Assembly: GCA_937891565.1 (NCBI GenBank)
Contig: CALAHA010000128.1
Location: forward strand, 1-6,525
DNA: 6,525 nucleotides
DNA from: an uncultured Ilumatobacter sp.
GTDB taxonomy: Bacteria; Actinomycetota; Acidimicrobiia; Acidimicrobiales; Ilumatobacteraceae
Direction of reading: 5' to 3'
Each line of letters starts with the position of its first letter. The stretch's first letter is position 1. A program made the translations under genes and the position numbers. Below the pieces are notes generated by a model, which was given only the letters and a program-made list of their open reading frames with translations, searched no databases and was not told where the DNA came from. This document shows, one piece after another, positions 1 through 5,482 of the stretch.

Positions 1-584
1 GCAAGTTCCACGTCGCCGGTACGCCCGCCGTGTCCAAGACCTGGTCCGAAATCGCCATCACTGCCAAGCAGCAGGGCGACGAAATGACCCTCAGCACCAC
101 GTTCGTTGCCGACATGCCGACGTTCCCATTCGGCGCCCACATCGCGGTGGTCGAAGTCGACACCGGCACCGGCCAGGTTAAGCACCTGCGCCAAATAGCC
201 TGCGACGACGCCGGCCGCGTGGTCAACCCGCTGCTGCTCGACGGACAGATTCACGGCGGTATCGCACAGGGCACCGCGCAGGCGCTGCTCGAAGAAGTGC
301 GCTACGACGAGGACGGCAACCCGATCACTTCGAACCTCGCCGACTACGGCATGATCTCGGCCGCCGAACTGCCGAGCTTCGAGGTCATCCACATGGAGAC
401 CCCAACGTTCGTCAACCCGCTCGGCGTCAAGGGCATCGGCGAATCCGGCACCATTGGTTCCACGCCAGCGGTGCAGTCGGCCGTCATCGATGCCGTCAGC
501 TACCTCGGGGTCAAGCACATCGACATGCCCGCCACCGCCGAGCGCGTGTGGCAGGCCATCCAAGCCGCACAAGCGGCCCAGTGA
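1..584 (+). CDS. Molybdenum hydroxylase large subunit (CoxL/xanthine dehydrogenase family), C-terminal part
   Basis: The gene enters from the left edge (first full codon at 3) and ends with TGA at 582-584, leaving about 193 residues of a protein that is normally near 750-800. Proteins of this family carry the molybdopterin cofactor and hydroxylate CO, purines, aldehydes or N-heterocycles, working with FAD and iron-sulfur subunits. Visible family marks are the stretch FPFGAHIAVVEVD, the DDAGRVVNP segment, the QIHGGIAQG segment that contacts the cofactor, and GVKGIGESG near the end. The Glu of GVKGIGESG (codon 441-443) matches the catalytic base of the family. The loop that separates true CO dehydrogenase (AYxCSFR) from other members lies upstream, so the substrate cannot be assigned. 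A GTG/ATG start inside the window is unlikely, because the frame is open to the edge and the family continues N-terminally. A strong inverted repeat follows the stop. Confidence 0.93.
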   Translation, partial: KFHVAGTPAVSKTWSEIAITAKQQGDEMTLSTTFVADMPTFPFGAHIAVVEVDTGTGQVKHLRQIACDDAGRVVNPLLLDGQIHGGIAQGTAQALLEEVRYDEDGNPITSNLADYGMISAAELPSFEVIHMETPTFVNPLGVKGIGESGTIGSTPAVQSAVIDAVSYLGVKHIDMPATAERVWQAIQAAQAAQ

Positions 585-590
585 GACGAC

Positions 591-623
591 GCGGTCACAC
601 TGTGCCTGGCACAGTGTGACCGC
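591..623 (+). terminator. Perfect 16-bp inverted repeat with one central base; candidate terminator or operator
   Basis: GCGGTCACACTGTGCC (591-606) is the exact reverse complement of 608-623, with only T607 between. As RNA it would fold to a 15-bp stem with a CTG loop, starting seven bases after the hydroxylase stop codon. No run of T follows, so it is not a textbook intrinsic terminator, although high-GC actinobacteria often have stem-only terminators. The near-perfect dyad could also be an operator, or a copy of a dispersed intergenic palindrome. It sits 17 bases ahead of the ribosome binding site of the next gene, so it could also modulate that gene. Confidence 0.5.
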
Positions 624-639
624 CCACAACGAACACCCG

Positions 640-645
640 AAGGAG
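640..645 (+). promoter_or_regulatory. Ribosome binding site AAGGAG fixing the HD gene start
   Basis: AAGGAG lies six bases before ATG 652. It decides the start of the HD-domain gene. The same frame is open upstream to 454, but that part overlaps the hydroxylase gene and the inverted repeat and has no family-like residues. Confidence 0.8.
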
Positions 646-651
646 CAGACC

Positions 652-1224
652 ATGACCGACACTGCGAAAGCCACCGAGACTCACGGCCGCGCGTCGTTCA
701 AGAGCTTCGAAGAGTCAACTGCGCAAGATTGGGCTTTGATCGCGCCGCAGCTCAGCATCACGCAGGCAATGGTCGCAGACCGCGTGATCGGGCTGCTCCG
801 CGAACTCGGCGAGGACTACGGCGGCTTCCCCGTCAACCGTTTGGAGCACAGCCTCCAGACGGCCACACGTGCCGAGCGAGACGGCAAAGACGACGAGTAT
901 GTGTTCTGCGCGCTCATCCACGACATCGGTGACACGCTCAGCCCGTTCAACCACCCCGAAATCGCTGCTGGCATCATCAAGCCGTTCGTCTCCGAAGCCA
1001 ACCACTTCATGGTCAAGCACCATGGCGAGTTCCAGGGCTACTACTTCTGGCACCACCTCGGCATGGACAAGGACGCTCGCGAGAAGCACCGCGACAGTGA
1101 ATTCTTTGACCACACCGAAGAATTCTGTGCCAAATACGACCAGACGGCATTCGACGCCGACTACGTCAGTAACCCGCTCGAGCACTACGAGCCGCTGATC
1201 CGCCAAATCCTGCGCAGCGCTTGA
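652..1224 (+). CDS. HD-domain protein, PhnZ/MIOX-like putative di-iron oxygenase
   Basis: This 190-residue soluble protein has the HD pattern H66 (RLEH), H90-D91 (ALIHDIGD), H101 (HPEI), H124 (KHHGEFQGYYF) and D163 (KYDQ), ending in LEHYEPLI. From memory, PhnZ uses H34, H58-D59, H80, H104 and D161, has the same 24-residue H34-H58 spacing, and has a Tyr ten residues before the first His; Y56 is at that position here. This suggests a two-iron oxygenase-type site rather than a simple H-HD-D phosphohydrolase. However, the PhnZ lid Glu is replaced by F59, and the Lys four residues after H104 and the Arg three before D161 are Q128 and A160. Phosphonate is therefore an unlikely substrate. I recall this family as widespread and usually labelled only 'HD domain protein'; its reaction is not established. 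It lies between a molybdenum hydroxylase and a reductase and overlaps the latter. Alternative: a phosphohydrolase. Confidence 0.88.
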   Translation: MTDTAKATETHGRASFKSFEESTAQDWALIAPQLSITQAMVADRVIGLLRELGEDYGGFPVNRLEHSLQTATRAERDGKDDEYVFCALIHDIGDTLSPFNHPEIAAGIIKPFVSEANHFMVKHHGEFQGYYFWHHLGMDKDAREKHRDSEFFDHTEEFCAKYDQTAFDADYVSNPLEHYEPLIRQILRSA

Positions 1225-2309
1225 TTCCCGCAACGATGCGCGCCGCCGTCCTCACCGGGCTGGGCGGCCCAGAGGTTCTCGTTCTGCGCGATGACGTGCC
1301 CGTTCCAGTACCCGCAGCCGGCGAGGCGCTGATCCACGTCGCGGCGTGTGGCATGAACAACACCGACATCAACACGCGAGTCGGCTGGTACAGCAAGTCG
1401 GTCACCGAGGCCACGAGCGGCGATGGGTTTGCCGAGGCGACAGTCAATGACGGAACGTGGAGTGGAAGCGGGTTTCAGTTCCCCCGAATCCAGGGCGCCG
1501 ATCCAAGCGGCCGGATCGTTGCTGTCGGTGCAGACGTCGACGAGGCAATCATCGGGCGTCGAGCGCTCGTCGATTGCTGCCTGCGCGACGTCGACGAACC
1601 AATGCGTCGTGAACTCGCCGGCTATCTCGGCAGCGAACGAGACGGTGGTTTCGCTGAATATGTCGCGGTGCCTGCCCGTAACGTCCACGTGCATAACAGC
1701 CAATTGACCGACGTCGAGTTGGCAAGCTTTCCCTGCTCGTGGGCAACAGCGAACCACATGCAGCACCGCATCCGGCTTACAGCCAGCGACAGAATCCTGA
1801 TCACCGGGGCCTCTGGCGGCGTTGGCTCAGCGCTCGTCAGCCTGGCGAAGCTCCGCGGCGTCACGGTCACCGCAGTGTGCAGCGCAAGCAAAGCCGACAG
1901 GGTGCGGGCGCTCGGCGCCGACCACGTCATCGATCGGTCCCACGCCAACTTGCATGCAGCAGCGCGTGATGCCAACGGCGGCCCGTTCGACGTCGTTGCC
2001 GATGTCGTCGGTGGCTCCGACGCCCCCGGCTGGTTCGAATCGCTGCGCCGAGGTGGTCGCTACGTCACGTGCGGCGCCATCGCCGGACCGATGGTCGACC
2101 TCGACCTGCGAACGCTGTACTTGAATGACCTCGAGTTCCACGGGACAACCGTCTACGACCCCGCCGTCTTCACCGACCTCGTCAACATCATCGAGCGCGG
2201 CGACGCCCGGCCGGTGGTCGGCGCTGTCTACCCTCTCGAACAGATCCACGAAGCCCAAGAAGCGTTCCAGCGCAAACACCACGTGGGCTCGATGGTTCTC
2301 ACCATCTAA
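1221..2309 (+). CDS. Medium-chain dehydrogenase/reductase, quinone-oxidoreductase-like, probably zinc-free
   Basis: The 362-residue protein has an N-terminal GroES-like domain (about 1-150) and a Rossmann domain with TGASGGVGSA at 195-204, the NAD(P)H-binding loop. GGFAEYV at 142-148 and LGADHVID at 231-238 are typical of the superfamily. In place of the catalytic zinc motif (C-G-T-D-x-H) it has CGMNNTDINTR (43-53), as in quinone/enone reductases with Asn and Asp, and no structural four-Cys zinc loop. A zinc-independent NAD(P)H reductase or dehydrogenase is therefore likely. The TTG start at 1221 overlaps the HD gene stop (TTGA) and retains the IPATMRA lead-in that I recall in relatives. ATG 1236 is the alternative and would remove five residues. 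Neither start has a strong ribosome binding site, which fits translational coupling to the HD gene. Substrate unknown; an alcohol dehydrogenase or zeta-crystallin-like enzyme are alternatives. Confidence 0.9.
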   Translation: MIPATMRAAVLTGLGGPEVLVLRDDVPVPVPAAGEALIHVAACGMNNTDINTRVGWYSKSVTEATSGDGFAEATVNDGTWSGSGFQFPRIQGADPSGRIVAVGADVDEAIIGRRALVDCCLRDVDEPMRRELAGYLGSERDGGFAEYVAVPARNVHVHNSQLTDVELASFPCSWATANHMQHRIRLTASDRILITGASGGVGSALVSLAKLRGVTVTAVCSASKADRVRALGADHVIDRSHANLHAAARDANGGPFDVVADVVGGSDAPGWFESLRRGGRYVTCGAIAGPMVDLDLRTLYLNDLEFHGTTVYDPAVFTDLVNIIERGDARPVVGAVYPLEQIHEAQEAFQRKHHVGSMVLTI

Positions 2310-2317
2310 TTTGCCGT

Positions 2318-2361
2318 CTCAGTCACCGCTCAGTCACCGCTCAGTCACCGCTCAGTCAGCG
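2318..2361 (+). repeat. Four 11-bp direct repeats upstream of the ABC exporter operon
   Basis: The unit CTCAGTCACCG occurs at 2318-2328, 2329-2339 and 2340-2350 without change. A fourth copy at 2351-2361 has one substitution (C to G at 2359). The array starts nine bases after the reductase stop and ends 51 bases before the ATPase start. An 11-base period puts each copy on about the same face of the helix. That is the layout of sites for OmpR-type winged-helix regulators in actinobacteria, including PhoP boxes and SARP heptamers. A regulator array is inference; replication slippage alone could also produce it. Confidence 0.85.
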
Positions 2362-2366
2362 CTGAC
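2355..2366. promoter_or_regulatory. 12-bp palindrome at the end of the direct-repeat array; candidate operator
   Basis: GTCAGCGCTGAC is a perfect palindrome that begins inside the fourth direct repeat. The single change in that repeat (G at 2359) is one of the bases that makes the dyad. A reverse-oriented copy of the repeat core, TGACTGA, occurs at 2394-2400, just before the ATPase start. These sites fall in the only sizeable gap of the window, where the exporter promoter is expected. No convincing -35/-10 pair was found, so the operator role is only inferred. Confidence 0.35.
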
Positions 2367-2412
2367 CAGAGTCACAGTGCATTGCGCCACCAATGACTGA
2401 CAGTATTCGGGA

Positions 2413-3375
2413 ATGTCCGAAACTGCACTGCCCATCGTCGCTGAGGGTCTGCAACGGTATTTCGGCTCAGGCGACAACATCGTCAAGGCAGTCGACGGCG
2501 TCGACCTCCAAATCCAGCCCGGTGAGATCTTCGGATTCCTCGGCCCGAACGGTGCCGGCAAGTCGACCACCGTCCGCATGCTGACCACCCTGCTTCGGCC
2601 CACTGGCGGAAAAGGTCGCGTCGCCGGATTCGACATCGTCAGCGAGGCCGACAGCGTCCGACGCAACATCGGCGTGGCATTGCAAGACGCAGCCATCGAC
2701 CCCTTGATGACCGGTACCGAACTGCTGCGGCTGCAAGCCGTTCTCTACGGCCTCCCCAAGGCGCAACACCACCAAAGGGCTGGCGAACTCCTCGAACGTG
2801 TCGGACTCACTGCGGCCGGCGGCCGCCGAGTCGGCACCTACTCGGGCGGGATGCGTCGTCGGCTTGACCTCGCCCTTTCGCTCATCCACGAACCATCGGT
2901 CCTGTTTCTTGACGAGCCGACCACGGGCCTCGACCCCATGAGCCGCATCTCGCTCTGGGAAGAAATTCGCCGTCTCAACAACGACGGCACCACGGTCCTC
3001 TTGACGACCCAATACCTCGAAGAGGCTGACCAACTCGCTGAACGTATTGCGATCATCGACCACGGCGTCATTGTTCGCAAGGGCCGCCCAACCGAGCTCA
3101 AAGCAGAAGTCGGTTCGCCAACCCTGTTCGTCACAGTCGACGAGTCGACGCACCAGATCGCGACCGGTCTGCTCGCCAAATTCGGCGAGCTCCGCCCGAG
3201 CCCCGAAGGGTCGCTCGGCGTCGGCTTGCACGAGGGGCCGAGCGCCGTGTCGAACGTCGTGCGCGAACTCGACGATGCAGGCATCACGGTGCGGAACCTC
3301 GAACTCCGCGAGCCGAGCCTGGACGACGTGTTCGCCGAGGCAACCGGCTATCGCCTCGAAGGCGCCGAGTCATGA
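2413..3375 (+). CDS. ABC exporter ATP-binding protein, DrrA-like
   Basis: The 320-residue protein is a cytoplasmic ATPase that would power the two permeases encoded next. It has Walker A GPNGAGKST (44-52), Q-loop Q91, signature YSGGM (143-147), Walker B VLFLDE (163-168), and D-loop TGLDP (171-175). The switch region is TTQYLEEADQLAERI, with Gln at 200 where most ABC ATPases have His; this is usual in the DrrA daunorubicin/antibiotic-resistance subfamily. The last 90 or so residues match the C-terminal extension of that subfamily, ending in the typical LREPSLDDVF. The start is fixed: an in-frame TGA lies at 2398-2400 and ATG 2413 is the first start after it. GGGA directly abuts the ATG, too close for a normal ribosome binding site, so a leaderless or very short leader transcript is possible. 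The stop overlaps the next start (ATGA). Substrate unknown; lipids or drugs are family possibilities. Confidence 0.95.
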   Translation: MSETALPIVAEGLQRYFGSGDNIVKAVDGVDLQIQPGEIFGFLGPNGAGKSTTVRMLTTLLRPTGGKGRVAGFDIVSEADSVRRNIGVALQDAAIDPLMTGTELLRLQAVLYGLPKAQHHQRAGELLERVGLTAAGGRRVGTYSGGMRRRLDLALSLIHEPSVLFLDEPTTGLDPMSRISLWEEIRRLNNDGTTVLLTTQYLEEADQLAERIAIIDHGVIVRKGRPTELKAEVGSPTLFVTVDESTHQIATGLLAKFGELRPSPEGSLGVGLHEGPSAVSNVVRELDDAGITVRNLELREPSLDDVFAEATGYRLEGAES

Positions 3376-4199
3376 CGTCACCTGTCACCACAGCACCGCT
3401 GACCCCAACCAGGGCCCCGGCCGAGACGTCGACGATTGCGCAAACGTGGGCGCTATCGGTTCGCTCGATCCAATCGCTGCTCCGCCAGCCGTCGCTGATC
3501 GTCCCGTCGCTCATCTTTCCGTTGTTCTTCGCTGCACTGGGCACCTCGTCGTTCTCGCGTGCGACCGGATTACCAGGGTTCCCCGCCGTCGATTCGTATC
3601 TCGACTTCGCGCTGGCCGGAGCAATCGTCCAGGGCATTCTCTTCGGCTCGACGACCGGCGCTACGGCACTTGCCACCGACATCGAGAATGGATTCTTCGA
3701 TCGCCTCCTTGCTTCACCGTCCACCCGCACTGGCATCATCGTCGGGCGCATGGCTGGCGGTATGGCCTACGGCGCATTCCAAACACTCTTCTTCGTCTTG
3801 GTCCTCCTGCCATTCGGCCTCAGCATCAAAGGTGGCATCGGCGGCGTGGTCGGCCTCATGGTGAGCGGCACAATCCTGGCGCTGGCTATCGGCGCCCTCA
3901 TGTCGGCAATGGCACTCCTCACCGGCTCCGCCGAGGCTGTGCAGGGTGCCTTCCCACTGCTGTTCATCGCATTGTTTTTCTCCTCGGCTTTCTTCCCACG
4001 CGAAACAATGAGCGGCATCTACGGCACCATGGCCGACTTCAACCCCGTTTCTCACCTCGTCGAAGGGATGCGCGACCTCGTCATCGAGGGCGTGTCCGCA
4101 TCAGCGCTGGCCAGAGCGATTCTCGTCCCCGCTGCCCTCGCCGTTGTCTCGATTGCACTTTCGCTCCGAGCCCTCCGCCACCGATTGGGAGCATCATGA
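3372..4199 (+). CDS. ABC-2 type exporter permease, DrrB-like (first of two)
   Basis: This 275-residue membrane protein has about six hydrophobic segments (near 41-57, 79-99, 128-150, 157-180, 192-208 and 247-266) after a polar, Thr/Pro-rich N-terminus. The segment DIENGFFDRLLASP (103-116) is the conserved cytoplasmic loop of ABC-2 permeases that precedes the third membrane segment. FNPVSHLVEGMRDL near 223-236 is the usual motif before the last segment. The ATG overlaps the ATPase stop by four bases, and GAAGG nine bases before it may serve as ribosome binding site. Its C-terminus overlaps the next permease, so the three genes form one translationally coupled exporter unit. Cargo cannot be read from the sequence. 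Confidence 0.93.
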   Translation: MTSPVTTAPLTPTRAPAETSTIAQTWALSVRSIQSLLRQPSLIVPSLIFPLFFAALGTSSFSRATGLPGFPAVDSYLDFALAGAIVQGILFGSTTGATALATDIENGFFDRLLASPSTRTGIIVGRMAGGMAYGAFQTLFFVLVLLPFGLSIKGGIGGVVGLMVSGTILALAIGALMSAMALLTGSAEAVQGAFPLLFIALFFSSAFFPRETMSGIYGTMADFNPVSHLVEGMRDLVIEGVSASALARAILVPAALAVVSIALSLRALRHRLGAS

Positions 4200-5011
4200 T
4201 GAGAACAGATCAGGCCGCTCGGCCGATCAACACTCGGCGGACCCCGCACAGCGCTGCCGCAGTCGGCCTGGCCAAGCGCAGCATCGTCAACATCACCCGA
4301 CTGCCCTCGGCGTTCTTGCCATCGGTCCTGATGCCGGTGTTCCAGTCAATCGCGTTCGCCGGAACGTTCTTCGCAATCATCCAAATCCCAGGGTTCCCAA
4401 CCGATCGCTCAATCAACTGGTTTTTGCCGCTCGGCACACTGATGGGTGCCGGCTTCGCCGGCATCGGCATCGGATTTTCGACAATCCGTGATCTCGAAAC
4501 CGGGTTTTACGACCGGATCCGACTCACACCCGCACCACGCTCAGCGCTGATCACCGGGCCACTCGCTGCAGCACTCATTCGTGCCGCACTCGTGACGACC
4601 ATTGTCATCATCGTCGGGTTGATATTCGGCGCACGGCCGACGCACGGCCCCACTGGAGTGCTGTTCCTGTACGTCGCTGCAGCGGGCATCGCTGCACTCG
4701 GTACCGGATGGGGGCTCGGCCTGGCATTCCGCTTCCGCGACATGCGTGCCGCAGCCATCATGCAGCTCACTTTCTTTCTGCTGATCTTCCTCACCGATGC
4801 ACAAACGCCGCTGTTCATCATGGATGGCTGGCTCGAATTGGTTGCACGGATCAACCCGTTCACCAACGTCATCCGGCTGGCTCGACTCGGCTTCCTCGAC
4901 GCGCCGATCACCTGGAACAACATTTGGGGCGGCCTGATCGCGATCGTGGCAATCTCGGCACTCACCCTGACATTCGCGCGTCGGTCGCTGGCTCGGCTCA
5001 GCGACTCATGA
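4196..5011 (+). CDS. ABC-2 type exporter permease (second of two)
   Basis: The 271-residue protein is a second ABC-2 permease, homologous in layout to the one before it but clearly different in sequence. Hydrophobic segments lie near 41-61, 75-97, 122-144, 153-177, 186-208 and 243-260. The conserved loop reads DLETGFYDRIRLTPAP (99-114), and INPFTNVIRLAR (219-230) is the usual motif before the last segment. The start is ATGATG: the first ATG (4196) shares ATGA with the previous stop, while the second (4199) is better spaced, seven bases, from GGGAG at 4187-4191. The difference is one residue. The same frame is open far upstream, but that part is Arg/Pro-rich antisense-like shadow of the ATPase and first permease. 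Two unlike permeases with one ATPase suggest a heterodimeric membrane domain. Confidence 0.92.
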   Translation: MMRTDQAARPINTRRTPHSAAAVGLAKRSIVNITRLPSAFLPSVLMPVFQSIAFAGTFFAIIQIPGFPTDRSINWFLPLGTLMGAGFAGIGIGFSTIRDLETGFYDRIRLTPAPRSALITGPLAAALIRAALVTTIVIIVGLIFGARPTHGPTGVLFLYVAAAGIAALGTGWGLGLAFRFRDMRAAAIMQLTFFLLIFLTDAQTPLFIMDGWLELVARINPFTNVIRLARLGFLDAPITWNNIWGGLIAIVAISALTLTFARRSLARLSDS

Positions 5012-5056
5012 TCCGCTCACACCCGAGCAGCTGACCGGCCAGTAGGTTGAACGACG

Positions 5057-5482
5057 ATGCGAAACACGACGGATCGGCCGCGCTTCGCGCTCGGGATGAT
5101 GGCCGCCGTCACCATCTCTAGCACGGCGCGATACTGGCTGTTCGGGCTGAGCTTGCTCGATTCGCTGTATCAGACTGTCACGACCATCACGACCATCAGG
5201 ACCATCACGACCATCACCACCGCCACCACCGCCACCACCGCCACCACCGTCGCCACCGTCGGATTCAGCGAGCCGAAAGAGTTCGGTAACGGCGAGAACA
5301 TCTTCACCATCATCGTCATTATCGTCGTCGTGTCGACGGTGCTGTACTTATCCACCCTCGTCGTACGAGTCGTCGTTATTGACCAGAGCCTCGATCGCGT
5401 TAACGATCTTGAGTTCCCTGTCGACATTGGCACCGACGAGGACCTCCTCCGTTTGGAAAACCTTGCCAGGAGCACTTCATGA
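5057..5482 (+). CDS. Small two-segment potassium-channel-like protein with expanded pore repeat, no RCK domain
   Basis: The 141-residue product has the plan of a bacterial 2TM ion channel. A first, rather weak hydrophobic stretch (10-31, interrupted by R25) is followed by LLDSLYQTVTTITT (33-46), as in K+ channel pore helices, then filter-like TVGFSEP (67-73) and a strong membrane segment IFTIIVIIVVVSTVLYLSTLVV (82-103, shown as the end of the pore domain). In related channels TVTTITT runs directly into VGF. Here 21 residues of Thr-Thr-Ile/Ala/Val triplets intervene (see repeat). After the second segment there are only about 35 acidic residues, so the usual cytoplasmic NAD-binding RCK (TrkA-N) domain is absent. 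The ATG is the first start after an in-frame TGA at 5048-5050. The stop overlaps the phosphatase start. It could be a working minimal channel, a subunit for another channel, or a decaying gene kept open for coupling. Confidence 0.72.
   Translation: MRNTTDRPRFALGMMAAVTISSTARYWLFGLSLLDSLYQTVTTITTIRTITTITTATTATTATTVATVGFSEPKEFGNGENIFTIIVIIVVVSTVLYLSTLVVRVVVIDQSLDRVNDLEFPVDIGTDEDLLRLENLARSTS
5180..5260 (+). repeat. Nine in-frame 9-bp tandem repeats inside the channel pore region
   Basis: Nine consecutive 9-base units run from 5180 to 5260, exactly in codon phase. Units 1, 2 and 4 are ACGACCATC, and unit 3 is AGGACCATC. Units 5-7 are ACCACCGCC, unit 8 is ACCACCGTC and unit 9 is GCCACCGTC. They encode TTI, TTI, RTI, TTI, TTA, TTA, TTA, TTV, ATV, directly followed by Gly-Phe of the filter. 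Two groups of identical units suggest two rounds of slippage duplication. The opposite strand is rich in GG runs between about 5207 and 5260. Confidence 0.95.
5468..5472 (+). promoter_or_regulatory. Ribosome binding site AGGAG for the HAD phosphatase gene
   Basis: AGGAG lies within the last codons of the channel gene, six bases before ATG 5479. The downstream gene can therefore recruit ribosomes itself, even though its start overlaps the channel stop. Confidence 0.75.

Noticed and set aside
454..651. Upstream extension of the HD-domain gene
   Set aside because: It overlaps the hydroxylase C-terminus in another frame and spans the inverted repeat. ATG 652 has an AAGGAG site at good spacing.
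1185..1766. 193-codon open frame on the minus strand
   Set aside because: It is a shadow of the reductase gene, with no ribosome binding site or recognisable domain.
2467..3231. 254-codon open frame on the minus strand
   Set aside because: It is opposite the ABC ATPase, acidic and Val-rich in the way of high-GC antisense frames, and has no recognisable motif.
3047..4195. Long upstream open extension of the second permease frame (about 380 residues)
   Set aside because: It lies fully across the ATPase and first permease genes in another frame. Its product is Arg/Pro/Ser-rich without domain features, and the real start has the ATGA overlap and a GGGAG site.
5012..5056. Promoter or terminator in the 45-base gap after the exporter
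   Set aside because: Only an imperfect short dyad (CTGACC/GGCCAG) is visible and no clear -35/-10 pair, so no call is made.
5180..5260. CRISPR-like array
   Set aside because: Units are 9 bases, contiguous, without spacers and in coding phase, so this is a coding tandem repeat.
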